Source of the DNA: Variovorax paradoxus NBRC 15149
GTDB taxonomy: Bacteria > Pseudomonadota > Gammaproteobacteria > Burkholderiales > Burkholderiaceae_C
Direction: 5' to 3'
NCBI RefSeq assembly: GCF_001591365.1
Contig: NZ_BCUT01000002.1
Span: forward strand, 248,001 to 312,000
Length of the DNA stretch: 64,000 nt
The position numbers and the translations under genes are program-made. Under the pieces are notes generated by a model that was not told where the DNA came from, ran no database searches, and was given only the letters and a program-made list of their open reading frames with translations. The number at the start of each line of letters is the position of its first letter. Within the stretch, counting starts at the first letter, position 1. Of the stretch, positions 33,255-41,981 are shown in pieces.

Positions 33255-33836
33255 ATGCCCGACAGCTCCGTACTCTCCACACTCGCCTCGACGAACCTGG
33301 CCGACATCAGCCGCGGACGCTACGTCGTCGATCCCGCACATTCGCAGGTGCTGTTCAGGGTGTCGCACTTCGGCATCTCGACCTATTTCGGCGAATTCAC
33401 GGGCCCTTGCGGCACGCTCGACATTCCGCTGTCGGCACACGGCAGCGACACGCGGCTCGCGGTGTCCGTGCCCGTCGCCAACGTGAGGACCACGAGCCCC
33501 ATCCTGGATGGCGAACTCAAAAGCCGAGACTGGCTGGACGCCGAGCGGTTTCCGTTGGTCTCCTTCGACTTTGCCGCGCCGCTTTCCCTGGCTGCGAATT
33601 CATTCCAGGTGGCCGGCGCCCTCGCCCTGCACGGCGTGACGCGCAACGCCACATTCGACGTGAGCTTCGTCGGCGCCGGCATGAATCCGGCAAAGCAGGT
33701 CTACACGGTCGGCTTCGACATCCGGGGCCGCATCCGCCGCAGCGACTACGGCGTGACCGCCGCGCTCCCGATGATCGGCGACGAGCTGGGTCTCATCATC
33801 AGTGCGGCTTTCGAACTCGAAGCCCCTGCCGCCTGA
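33255..33836 (+). CDS. YceI-family lipid/isoprenoid-binding protein
   Basis: 193-residue YceI-like lipocalin-type barrel: YVVDPAHSQVLFRVSHFGISTYFGEF near the start, then VRTTSPILDGELKSRDWLDAERFP, a pattern diagnostic of the family. Unlike many members it has no evident signal peptide, so it may be cytosolic. YceI proteins bind polyisoprenoids such as quinones. Placement among redox genes agrees with a role in quinone handling or stress. Confidence 0.85.
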   Translation: MPDSSVLSTLASTNLADISRGRYVVDPAHSQVLFRVSHFGISTYFGEFTGPCGTLDIPLSAHGSDTRLAVSVPVANVRTTSPILDGELKSRDWLDAERFPLVSFDFAAPLSLAANSFQVAGALALHGVTRNATFDVSFVGAGMNPAKQVYTVGFDIRGRIRRSDYGVTAALPMIGDELGLIISAAFELEAPAA

Positions 33837-33874
33837 GCGTGCTCTTGCGCAACACCATTGAACAGAAGCCCGGA

Positions 33875-34420
33875 ATGCCCACGCCGAGAGATACAACCCC
33901 AGTTTCTGCAGCACAAGCCGCGCAATCCAGCCCGCTGCAACCGCCTCCCGTCACGCTGCTCGACAGGTACAAGGGGCAGGAATTCGAGCCGATCTATTCG
34001 ACCGTCGTCACGGTGAGCGGCGGCGAAGCGGAGCACGGACGGGCCTCGGGCGTGGCGCGCTCCGACGACGGCAACCTGAACCTGGAGCTTCGGCTTCCGG
34101 CCGCGCTGGGAGGCGGCGGTGGCGGCACCAACCCGGAGCAGCTGTTCGCGGCGGCCTATGCCGCATGCTTCCATGGGGCGTTGAACCTGCTGGCCGCGAA
34201 GAAGAAGATTCCGGTTCATGACGCCACCGTGGAGGCGTCCGTCGTTTTCGGGCGCGACCCCGTCGACGGACTCTTCGTGCTCACCGCCGATGTGCGGATC
34301 CATTTGCCCGACGTCGAGAAATGCGTGGCCGAAGAACTGGTGCGCAGCACGGAAAGATTTTGTCCCTATGCGAAGATGGCCCGCAACGGCATCACGAGCA
34401 TCGTTGCAGTCGCCGCCTAG
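33875..34420 (+). CDS. ohr: Organic hydroperoxide resistance protein (Ohr/OsmC family)
   Basis: 181 residues. The Ohr core is recognised by the two redox cysteines in AAYAACFHGAL and ERFCPYAKMARNG and by GGTNPEQLFAA. It reduces fatty-acid and other organic hydroperoxides, using lipoylated proteins in studied members. About 40 residues precede the usual Ohr start. A partial class-1-like box (TTGCGCAACACC) lies just upstream. It is followed by a catalase gene. Confidence 0.88.
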   Translation: MPTPRDTTPVSAAQAAQSSPLQPPPVTLLDRYKGQEFEPIYSTVVTVSGGEAEHGRASGVARSDDGNLNLELRLPAALGGGGGGTNPEQLFAAAYAACFHGALNLLAAKKKIPVHDATVEASVVFGRDPVDGLFVLTADVRIHLPDVEKCVAEELVRSTERFCPYAKMARNGITSIVAVAA

Positions 34421-34484
34421 GAACTCACAGACCGGCGCCGCGCTCCATCGGCGCTCCCCTTCCCTGCGTTGAGAAAGCCCCTCC

Positions 34485-35942
34485 ATGAGCGATTCATCCG
34501 ACACCCCGCGCAAAACCTCCCTGACCACCGCCTTCGGCGCCCCCGTGCCCGACAACCAGAACAGCCTCACGGCCGGCGCGCGCGGCCCGCTGCTGATGCA
34601 GGACGTGTGGCTGCTCGAAAAGCTCGCCAACTTCAACCGCGAGGTCATCCCGGAGCGCCGCATGCACGCCAAGGGCTCCGGCGCCTTCGGCAGCTTCACC
34701 GTCACGCACGACATCACGCAGTACACCCGCGCCAAGCTCTTCAGCGCCGTGGGCAAGAAGACCGAGATGTTCGCGCGCTTCACCACGGTGGCCGGCGAGC
34801 GCGGCGCGGCCGATGCCGAACGCGACATCCGCGGCTTCGCGCTCAAGTTCTATACGGAAGAAGGCAACTGGGACCTGGTGGGCAACAACACGCCCGTGTT
34901 CTTCCTGCGCGACCCGCGCAAGTTTCCGGACCTGAACAAGGCCGTCAAGCGCGACCCCCGCACCAACCTGCGCAGCGCCACCAACAACTGGGACTTCTGG
35001 ACGCTGCTGCCCGAGGCGCTGCACCAGGTCACCATCGTGATGAGCGACCGCGGCATCCCGGCCAGCTACCGCCACATGCACGGCTTCGGCTCGCACACCT
35101 ACAGCTTCGTCAATGCGCAGGACGAGCGCTTCTGGGTCAAGTTCCACTTCCGGACGCAGCAGGGCATCAAGAACCTCACCGATGCCGAGGCCGCGGCCCT
35201 GGTCGGCGGCGACCGCGAGAGCCACCAGCGCGACCTGTTCGAAGCCATCGAGGGCGGCGACTTCCCCAGGTGGACGCTCTCCGTGCAGGTGATGCCCGAA
35301 GCCGATGCAGAGAAGGTGCCCTACCACCCCTTCGACCTGACCAAGGTCTGGCCCAAGAAGGACTACCCGCTGATCGAGGTGGGCGTGATGGAGCTGAACC
35401 GCAATCCCGCGAACTTCTTCGCCGACGTGGAGCAGAGCGCGTTCGCGCCCAGCAACCTGGTGCCCGGCATCGGCGTGTCGCCCGACAAGATGCTGCAGGC
35501 GCGCCTCTTCGCCTATTCGGATGCGCAGCGCTACCGCCTGGGCGTGAACCACCACCAGATCCCGGTGAACGCCGCGCGCTGCCCGGTGCACAGCAACCAC
35601 CGCGACGGCGCGATCCGGGTGGACGGCAACTACGGCGCCGCGCCGCACTACGAGCCCAACAGCTTCGGCCAGTGGCAGGAGCAGCCCGGCTACCGCGAGC
35701 CGCCGCTCAAGCTGCGCGGCGATGCGGACTTCTGGAATTTCCGCGAGGACGATGCCGACTACTACAAGCAGCCCGGCGACCTGTTCCGCCTGATGACGCC
35801 GGCGCAGCAGCAGGTGCTGTTCGACAACACGGCGCGCGCCATGGGCGATGCGCCCGGGTTCATCAAGCGCCGCCACATCGGCAACTGCGCCAAGGCCGAT
35901 GCGGCCTATGGGGCGGGCGTGGCAAGGGCGCTGGGTCTCTAA
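34485..35942 (+). CDS. Catalase (small-subunit, haem)
   Basis: 485-residue monofunctional catalase. N-terminal [17 protein letters not shown], distal His in [12 protein letters not shown], Asn in the VGNNTPVFF segment, and the proximal haem Tyr in [14 protein letters not shown] are all present. It is normal length for small-subunit catalases. It detoxifies hydrogen peroxide in the cytosol. It is probably the last gene of the AhpD-to-catalase group. A second, diverged catalase is encoded at 58109-59554. Confidence 0.93.
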   Translation: MSDSSDTPRKTSLTTAFGAPVPDNQNSLTAGARGPLLMQDVWLLEKLANFNREVIPERRMHAKGSGAFGSFTVTHDITQYTRAKLFSAVGKKTEMFARFTTVAGERGAADAERDIRGFALKFYTEEGNWDLVGNNTPVFFLRDPRKFPDLNKAVKRDPRTNLRSATNNWDFWTLLPEALHQVTIVMSDRGIPASYRHMHGFGSHTYSFVNAQDERFWVKFHFRTQQGIKNLTDAEAAALVGGDRESHQRDLFEAIEGGDFPRWTLSVQVMPEADAEKVPYHPFDLTKVWPKKDYPLIEVGVMELNRNPANFFADVEQSAFAPSNLVPGIGVSPDKMLQARLFAYSDAQRYRLGVNHHQIPVNAARCPVHSNHRDGAIRVDGNYGAAPHYEPNSFGQWQEQPGYREPPLKLRGDADFWNFREDDADYYKQPGDLFRLMTPAQQQVLFDNTARAMGDAPGFIKRRHIGNCAKADAAYGAGVARALGL

Positions 35943-35954
35943 GGCGCCCCTGCC

Positions 35955-36842
35955 TCAGGACAACCCTTCGAGTTCCGCCGCAAGGAACTCGATGAAAAGC
36001 CGCGCACGCGCCGGCGCCTGGCGCCCGAAGGCATGCAGGGCCGAGACGGTCACGAGCGGCAACGGCTGCGACGGCAGCACGGGCACCAGCCGGCCGGCGT
36101 CGATGTCGTCCTGCACGAACAGGCGCAGGATCTGCACGATGCCCAGGTCGCCAAGTGCCGCGATGCGCAGCGCGACGCTGTTGTCCGTGTCGAATACGCC
36201 GGCCGGGTTCAACACGCTGCCATCGGCAAAGCGGATCGGAAACGCCTTGCCGCCCAGCATGTAGCGCACGTGCGCGTGGCTGTGCAGGGCCTCGATCGAA
36301 TCGGGCGTGCCGCGGCGCGCCAGATACACGGGCGACGCCACCAGCACGAGCGGCAGGTCGGCAAGGCGCCGCGCCGTGAGGTCGGAGTCGGCCACCTGCC
36401 CCGCGCGAATGGCGATGTCGTAGCCCTCGCGGATCAGGTCGACATGGCGGTCGGCAAGGCTCATCTCGAGCTTCAGCTCCGGGTGCCTGGGCAGGAACCT
36501 GCCGATCACCGGCTCCAGCAGGATGCGCCCGAGGTCTCCGGGCGCCGTGATGCGCAGCACGCCCTGCGCAATGCCGGCGGGCCGCATCGCGTCGCCGGCC
36601 TGGTCGAGCGCGCGCAGCAGCGGCGCGATGCGCTCGTAGTACGCAGCGCCCTCCTGCGTGAGCGACAGCATCCGCGTGGAGCGCTGGAAGAGCCGCACGC
36701 CGAAGCGCTGCTCCAGCCGCGCCACACTCTTGGAGACCGCCGAGGGCGACGTCCCCAGCGTCCGCGCGGCCGCACTGAACGAGCCGGCCTCCACGGCGCT
36801 GGCAAAGGCCACCAATCCGGGCGCCTGGTCGAGAACATTCAT
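35955..36842 (-). CDS. LysR-type transcriptional regulator
   Basis: 295 residues: FASAVEAGSFSAAARTLGTSPSAVSKSVARLE HTH and a CrgA-like effector domain (PGDLGRILLEPVIGRFLPRHPEL). It is divergent from the SDR gene at 36947, the typical arrangement for an LTTR and its target. The start codon at 36842 lies within the divergent regulatory region described at 36840-36910. Confidence 0.9.
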   Translation of the reverse strand: MNVLDQAPGLVAFASAVEAGSFSAAARTLGTSPSAVSKSVARLEQRFGVRLFQRSTRMLSLTQEGAAYYERIAPLLRALDQAGDAMRPAGIAQGVLRITAPGDLGRILLEPVIGRFLPRHPELKLEMSLADRHVDLIREGYDIAIRAGQVADSDLTARRLADLPLVLVASPVYLARRGTPDSIEALHSHAHVRYMLGGKAFPIRFADGSVLNPAGVFDTDNSVALRIAALGDLGIVQILRLFVQDDIDAGRLVPVLPSQPLPLVTVSALHAFGRQAPARARLFIEFLAAELEGLS

Positions 36843-36910
36843 TGAAGACTCCGGGGCACAAGTGTTTTCATTCTTGCCCACTACTGAAGTGCAGGTGAAC
36901 AACCTAGATT
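36840..36910 (+). promoter_or_regulatory. Divergent lysR/SDR promoter with class-1/2 geometry
   Basis: Upstream of the SDR gene, CTACT (36881-36885) is followed by exactly 17 nt and then CCTAGATT, the same tail geometry as the class-1 and class-2 modules. The operator part differs (CAAG-N10-CTTG dyad within 36859-36877). It would be the site for the LysR encoded at 35955. Weaker than the repeated modules because it is a single copy. Confidence 0.45.
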
Positions 36911-36946
36911 GAAGGCTACTCTCTTCGTTGAACAAGGAAAAGCATC

Positions 36947-37696
36947 ATGCAAAAGCTCTCTGGCAAAGTGGCGGTGATCACCGGAGGCAACAGCGGCATC
37001 GGCCTGGCGTGCGCCCAGGCTTTCGCGGCGGAAGGCGCCCGCGTCGTCGTCGTAGGACGCCGCCAGGACGCCGTGGACACGGCATTGGCGCGCATCGGTC
37101 CGGACGCGATGGGCTTCGTCGGCGACGTGGCCGACCTTGCAATGCACGACCGCCTGCTCGCCGCGGTGAAGGCACGGTTCGGCGCCATCGACATCTATGT
37201 GGCGAATGCGGGAACGGCGATTCTCGAGCCGTCCTCTGCCGTGACCGTGGACAACTACGACGCGCAGTTCGCCACCAATACACGCGCGGTGTTCTTCGGC
37301 GTGACCAAGGCACTGCCGTTCATGCGCGACGGCGGCTCGATCATCCTCACGAGCTCGATCGCCGGCAGCAAGGTGATGGACAACCACGCGGTCTACGCCG
37401 GCAGCAAGGCCGCCATCGAGGCCTTTGCACGCAACTGGGCACTCGAGCTCAAGGACCGCCGCATCCGGGTCAACGTGCTGAGCCCCGGCCCGGTCGACAC
37501 GCCGATCCTCGCAAAGCTGGGCATCACGGAATCCGCACGGCCTGATTTCGACCAGCGCATGGCGGCAGCGATCCCGTTGGGTCGCCTGGGCCAGCCGAAT
37601 GACCTGGCGCAAGCGGCGCTGTTCCTGGCGAGCGACGACAGCGTGTTCGTCACGGGCGTCAACCTGAAGGTCGACGGTGGCATGGCGCTGGCCTGA
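36947..37696 (+). CDS. Short-chain dehydrogenase/reductase
   Basis: 249-residue classical SDR: ITGGNSGIGLACAQAF (cofactor loop), YVANAGTA, Ser in ILTSSIAGS and the YAGSKAAIEA catalytic Tyr/Lys. It oxidises or reduces an alcohol/carbonyl with NAD(P); the substrate is unknown. It is divergently paired with a LysR gene, probably its activator. The 3' end overlaps the convergent acyltransferase gene by ~38 nt. Confidence 0.9.
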   Translation: MQKLSGKVAVITGGNSGIGLACAQAFAAEGARVVVVGRRQDAVDTALARIGPDAMGFVGDVADLAMHDRLLAAVKARFGAIDIYVANAGTAILEPSSAVTVDNYDAQFATNTRAVFFGVTKALPFMRDGGSIILTSSIAGSKVMDNHAVYAGSKAAIEAFARNWALELKDRRIRVNVLSPGPVDTPILAKLGITESARPDFDQRMAAAIPLGRLGQPNDLAQAALFLASDDSVFVTGVNLKVDGGMALA

Positions 37697-38678
37697 AGGG
37701 CCATGCCTTCTGGCGCCATCTCTTCAGAGGCGTGTCCACCAGATGCAGGCAGATCGCCGCCATCGTGAACGAGAACGCAAGGGTCGCGCTCAGCGTGATC
37801 CACAACGGCTGCGTACTGCGCAGCAGCAAAGCCAAGGGGAAGTGCCAGAGATAGATGCCATAGGACAGCCTGCCGATGTAGGCCATGGGCCGCGACGCGA
37901 GGAATGCCGCTCGCCCATGTTCTGCGGCAAAGCAGATCAGCACGAAGGCCGACAACTCCGCCGATGTGATGCGCAGCGTGACCGCCTGGACCTGGTCGCT
38001 CGTCGGCAGCGAAGGCAGGGCGATCAGGACCAGCAGCGCCATGCAAGCCATGGCGAGCGCGTGCTTCGACACCTTGAAATGGGCCAGTGCCGCAATGGCC
38101 CCGAGCAGGATGCCGCTCATTCGCGTGTCGAAACGGAAATACGCCTGCTGCCAGGTCCAGTTCATGGCCACGAAATACCGCCATGCAGTCACTGCCAAAA
38201 ATGCCGACACCAGCCATCCGACCGGACGCCGCGTTCGCAGAAAGAGCGGCAGCACGAGAGGCCACAGCAGGTAGAACTTTTCTTCCACGCCGAGGGACCA
38301 TGTGTGGCCGATGGTGTAGGCCAGCTCCCGGAAGGCCAGCGCATAGTCGTAGACGTAGAGTGCGGCGAGCACGGCGGACAGCCAGCGATCGTCCGCCGGC
38401 CAGAGGATGGGGGCCAGCCCCACGTAGACCGCAACCATGAGCAGCAGCGTCGGATACAAGCGCAACGCCCGGCGCGCATAGAAGCGGCCGATCTCGATGC
38501 CGCCATGACGGTATTCCGCCGTCAGCAGCGAAGTGATGAGATAGCCGGAAAGAACGAAAAAAACGTCCAGCCCGATAAAGCCGCCGCGCGCACCGGGGAC
38601 TTCGCAGTGAAACAGCACGACCGCGAGGATGGACAGCGCGCGAACGCCGTCGAGCGCCGGGTTGTAGGGCATGGACAT
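37659..38678 (-). CDS. OafA-type membrane acyltransferase
   Basis: 339-residue acyltransferase-3 family protein with ~10 TM segments. It begins NPALDGVRALSILAVVLFHCEVPG and has the family RxLRLYPTLLL (RRALRLYP) motif and HTWSLGVEEKFYLLWP. Such proteins O-acetylate surface polysaccharides or LPS in the inner membrane. The start is ambiguous between two Met codons (38678 or 38672). It lies 10 nt downstream of the CocE-like hydrolase stop, so it may be cotranscribed with it. Confidence 0.88.
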   Translation of the reverse strand: MSMPYNPALDGVRALSILAVVLFHCEVPGARGGFIGLDVFFVLSGYLITSLLTAEYRHGGIEIGRFYARRALRLYPTLLLMVAVYVGLAPILWPADDRWLSAVLAALYVYDYALAFRELAYTIGHTWSLGVEEKFYLLWPLVLPLFLRTRRPVGWLVSAFLAVTAWRYFVAMNWTWQQAYFRFDTRMSGILLGAIAALAHFKVSKHALAMACMALLVLIALPSLPTSDQVQAVTLRITSAELSAFVLICFAAEHGRAAFLASRPMAYIGRLSYGIYLWHFPLALLLRSTQPLWITLSATLAFSFTMAAICLHLVDTPLKRWRQKAWPFRPAPCHRRPSG

Positions 38679-38688
38679 CTGTCCGTGC

Positions 38689-40566
38689 TCAGCGAATGGC
38701 CAGCGGGTCCGGCCGGCACGGCTGCAGGATCGTCTCGCCGCACGCCGGATAGCCTGCAGGTCCCTTCACGTCCTTCAGCACGCCGAGCCGCACCACGGAG
38801 TCGTACCTGGCGTTGTGCAGCACATGGACGCGCTGCTTCTGCGTGAAGGTGTCGAACACCAGGCCACCGGTCTGTGCGGGCGTGTCGATCCAGATCCGCA
38901 GCCGCGAGCCGGCGCGAAAGTAGTGGCCCATCTTGTGGATCTCGACGCGGGCGAGGACCGGCCGGCCCGGCAGCAGCGGCATCGGCTGCTCCGGCCGTTC
39001 GAGCCGAACGGGCAACAGCGGGGTCGAGCGCGCCGTGTCCAGGGCGCGGTTCGACAAGCGCAGCCAGCCGCGCTGGACATAGATCTCCTGCCCGTCCGGC
39101 CGGAGTTCCGTGACGGTGACCTGCAGGTCGGCGTCGCCGGCGCCGGCCGTGACCCAGAGGTCGGCGCTGCCCGGTCCGTAGACCATCATGTCCTCATCCA
39201 ATGGCGGCGATGTGTAGGCCACGCCCGTGGTCTTCCAGTCGCCAGGCAGCGGGCCCCAGAAGCTCCTTCCCGCAATGTCGTTGACGGCCACACCGGCGCC
39301 CGGGTAGTCGAAGCTATCGGCAGCGCCGGAGCCAGGGGCATCGGCGAGGGTCTGGCCCGCACCCAGGTGGAACGCCTTGACGGCCAGGTCATCGCTGCGG
39401 ATCGAGCCTCTTTGCACCACCCAGCGGGCCCTGGCGGAAACGCGCCGCTCCAGTGCGTTGCCGCCTGCTTCGGAGCTTTCCATCCATACGGTGGTGCGTG
39501 GTGTGTCACGCTCGAATCCGTTGTTCTCTCCCTTGACGAAGCGGTCGAGAAAACGCACGGCCATCGCCTGGAAATCCGCGGCCAGGTACATGTCGTGCCG
39601 GCCGTTGGTCTGCACCGACCACAGCCTGGCGGGATCGAGCCGGGACTGGTAGTAGCCGCTGCGCGGCGTGATGGCCTGGTCCTGGAACGCTTCGAGCGAC
39701 AGCACGGGAACCTGCACGCGGTCGGCATGCGGCGCCAGGTCGAAGCTCTTCATGCGCTCGTCCCGCAAGGGATGCGACAGGAACAGGTGCATCACGGAGT
39801 TCGTGTCTTCGGCCGCGAGGTTCTTCGGGATCTGCGCCAGGCAGGCGGCATCGCCCTCTTCCCTTGCCGTCTGCGCGACCACCTTCTCCCAGTAGGCGCG
39901 CATGGAGCCGCGCAGCGGCGTGATGAAGCCGGGCGCCGGCACGCCGCCGGGCATCAAGGCGTCGCGGAAGTCCGTCAACACCATGCCGGGCACGATGGCC
40001 CGAAGGTGCGGCGGCCGGTGCTGCGCCGTCGCCAGTTGGGAAGAACCACCGTACGACCAGTTGACCATGCCGACCTTGGCGTTGGACCACGCTTGCGACG
40101 CCGCGAACTCGACGGCCTCGGCGCCGTGTCTTCCGAGCTGTGGCCGCGTGTACTCCAGCGGGCCTGCGGAGCATCCGCTGCCCGCGGCGTTGACGCCCAT
40201 CACCGCATAGCCGGCGTCGACAAGCCGCCTGTCGAGTTCGATGGACATCGATGTCTTGTACTGGAGATAGGGCGTTCCTCCGATCGAGCCGGCGTCGTAC
40301 CCGTTGATGCTCAAGATGACGGGGAACCTGCCCGATGCCTTCGGCAGGAGCACGCTGTAGCGCAGCCTGATTCCGTCGGATGTCTTGAAGTAACCGGTGA
40401 GGCGCTTCGCCCAGAATGGTGCGGCCGGTCCCCGCTCGGGGAAATCGAAAGGCGGCGACAACGGCAGGCCCGTGTCGGGATCCAGCGGGGCATCCTGCCC
40501 ATGTGCCGCGAGCGACGTGACGAACGCCGTGGCGAGTGTGATGGCGGCGGCGATGAGCTTCTTCAT
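38689..40566 (-). CDS. Secreted CocE/NonD-family hydrolase
   Basis: 625 residues with a Sec signal peptide (KKLIAAAITLATAFVTSLAAHG). X-Pro dipeptidyl-peptidase-like catalytic domain: GYFKTSDGIRLRYSV, nucleophile elbow GMVNWSYGGSSQ (Ser), His in NGRHDMY. The C-terminal galactose-binding-like domain (GLVFDTFTQKQRVHVLH) is also typical. These enzymes cleave acyl esters or acyl-amino bonds. The start ATG at 40566 gives the signal peptide; the frame is open beyond it. Confidence 0.88.
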   Translation of the reverse strand: MKKLIAAAITLATAFVTSLAAHGQDAPLDPDTGLPLSPPFDFPERGPAAPFWAKRLTGYFKTSDGIRLRYSVLLPKASGRFPVILSINGYDAGSIGGTPYLQYKTSMSIELDRRLVDAGYAVMGVNAAGSGCSAGPLEYTRPQLGRHGAEAVEFAASQAWSNAKVGMVNWSYGGSSQLATAQHRPPHLRAIVPGMVLTDFRDALMPGGVPAPGFITPLRGSMRAYWEKVVAQTAREEGDAACLAQIPKNLAAEDTNSVMHLFLSHPLRDERMKSFDLAPHADRVQVPVLSLEAFQDQAITPRSGYYQSRLDPARLWSVQTNGRHDMYLAADFQAMAVRFLDRFVKGENNGFERDTPRTTVWMESSEAGGNALERRVSARARWVVQRGSIRSDDLAVKAFHLGAGQTLADAPGSGAADSFDYPGAGVAVNDIAGRSFWGPLPGDWKTTGVAYTSPPLDEDMMVYGPGSADLWVTAGAGDADLQVTVTELRPDGQEIYVQRGWLRLSNRALDTARSTPLLPVRLERPEQPMPLLPGRPVLARVEIHKMGHYFRAGSRLRIWIDTPAQTGGLVFDTFTQKQRVHVLHNARYDSVVRLGVLKDVKGPAGYPACGETILQPCRPDPLAIR

Positions 40567-40732
40567 GGTTCTTGTACTCGAGGGCTTGCTGGATCGGCGG
40601 CGGGAGGCGATGTTAGGGCATCGCTGCGCTGTCGGCAGTCCTGCGCACGACAAACCTTGGCGCTGGAAAGTACATACCGGCCAAGGCTGTCTTGCGGTCG
40701 CGACCAGCGGCTCGGATCACGCCATCGAACCG

Positions 40733-40803
40733 ATTGATGTCCGTCGCTCAACACGGTGCAGCCCCGCACGTGGCTAGTAGCCCTCCCTGCTCAAACCTAC
40801 GAT
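40733..40803 (+). promoter_or_regulatory. Class-1 promoter module, copy 6 (upstream of hydrolase gene at 40848)
   Basis: ATTGATGTC-N6-TCAACACGGTGC, a block with CGCACGTGGCTAGT ending at 40778, 17 nt, CCTACGAT at 40796-40803. It has the most diverged operator of the six, but spacing and the -10-like block are conserved. The ATG lies 45 nt beyond. Confidence 0.72.
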
Positions 40804-40847
40804 CGAAGCGGCTATCAAGATCCTCACACACGCACGGAAAGATTCAG

Positions 40848-41918
40848 ATGACGGATTCAGTAACCCCGACCCGCATGGACGACCGCATGGACTTCGTGCG
40901 GCGCGGACTGCTGCGCGGCGCGGTGGCGGGTGCGGGCATCGCTGGACTGGGCCTGGCGCTGGGCGGCAGCGTGGCATTCGCGAAGGGCATCGGATTCCCC
41001 GCCCTCGCACTGGGCCGCTTGAAGAACGTCGATGCCGGCGTCCTGAACATCGCCTACTGCGAAGCAGGCCCGGCAGACGGCCCCGCGGTGGTGCTGCTTC
41101 ACGGTTTCCCGTATGACATCGAGGCGTACGCGGAGGTCGCCCCCCTCCTCGCGTCCGCGGGTTGCCGCGTGATCGTTCCCTATCTGCGCGGCTTCGGCCC
41201 CACGCGCTTCCTGAATGCAGGCACGCTGCGTTCGGGCGAATTCGCGGCATTCGGCGCGGACCTGCTGGCGCTGCTCGATGCATTGGCGTTGCCGCGTGCG
41301 GTGCTGGCGGGATACGACTGGGGCGGCAAGGCGGCCAGCGCCGTGGCCGCCCTCTGGCCCGAGCGCTGCGCGGGCTTGGTGTCGGGCAACGGCTATGCCT
41401 TCACGGAACCGTCCGCGGCATTGGTTCCGGCGCTGCCCGAAAGCGAGATTCCGCTCTGGTGGCAGTTCTACTTCCAGACCGAGAGAGGGCGCGCCGGCTA
41501 CACAAAGTACCGCCGCGAGATGAACCGGTTCTTCTGGAAGCAGTGGTCCCCGACCTGGCGCTTCGACGACGCGACCTTTGCGCGCACCGCCGGATCGTTC
41601 GACAACCCCGACCACGTCGATGTCTCCATCCATTCGTTCCGCCACCGATTCGGCGCAGTCAAGGGAGACCCCGCCTATGCCGAGATCGATCGCAGGCTTG
41701 CATCGCTGCCCGCGATACCGGTGCGGACGGTGACACTGGACGGCTCCGACGACAGCGCCCATGGCCCGACCGACGGTTCGGCCCAGGCGGCGAAGTTCAC
41801 CGGGCCACGCACACACCGCGTGATACCGGGGGCGGGACACAACCTGCCGCAAGAGGCGCCAGGGGCGTTTGCGGACGCGGTGCTCGAACTGGTGCGCGCG
41901 GACCGCCGCACGCGTTGA
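40848..41918 (+). CDS. Exported alpha/beta hydrolase with Asp nucleophile (epoxide hydrolase/dehalogenase-like)
   Basis: 356 residues with a twin-arginine-like leader (FVRRGLLRGAVAGAGIAG). The fold has LLHGFPYDIEAYAEV and a nucleophile elbow GYDWGG in which Asp replaces Ser, as in epoxide hydrolases and haloalkane/haloacetate dehalogenases; the general-base His is in PGAGHNLPQEAP. It would hydrolyse an epoxide or C-halogen bond in the periplasm. It is the first gene after class-1 promoter copy 6 and has a tandem paralogue at 41982. Confidence 0.85.
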   Translation: MTDSVTPTRMDDRMDFVRRGLLRGAVAGAGIAGLGLALGGSVAFAKGIGFPALALGRLKNVDAGVLNIAYCEAGPADGPAVVLLHGFPYDIEAYAEVAPLLASAGCRVIVPYLRGFGPTRFLNAGTLRSGEFAAFGADLLALLDALALPRAVLAGYDWGGKAASAVAALWPERCAGLVSGNGYAFTEPSAALVPALPESEIPLWWQFYFQTERGRAGYTKYRREMNRFFWKQWSPTWRFDDATFARTAGSFDNPDHVDVSIHSFRHRFGAVKGDPAYAEIDRRLASLPAIPVRTVTLDGSDDSAHGPTDGSAQAAKFTGPRTHRVIPGAGHNLPQEAPGAFADAVLELVRADRRTR

Positions 41919-41981
41919 GCTTGCGCAACACCGCACTCCCGATCCAGGGGAGAACCCTTCTTCACCCACCAGGATTTCCCG

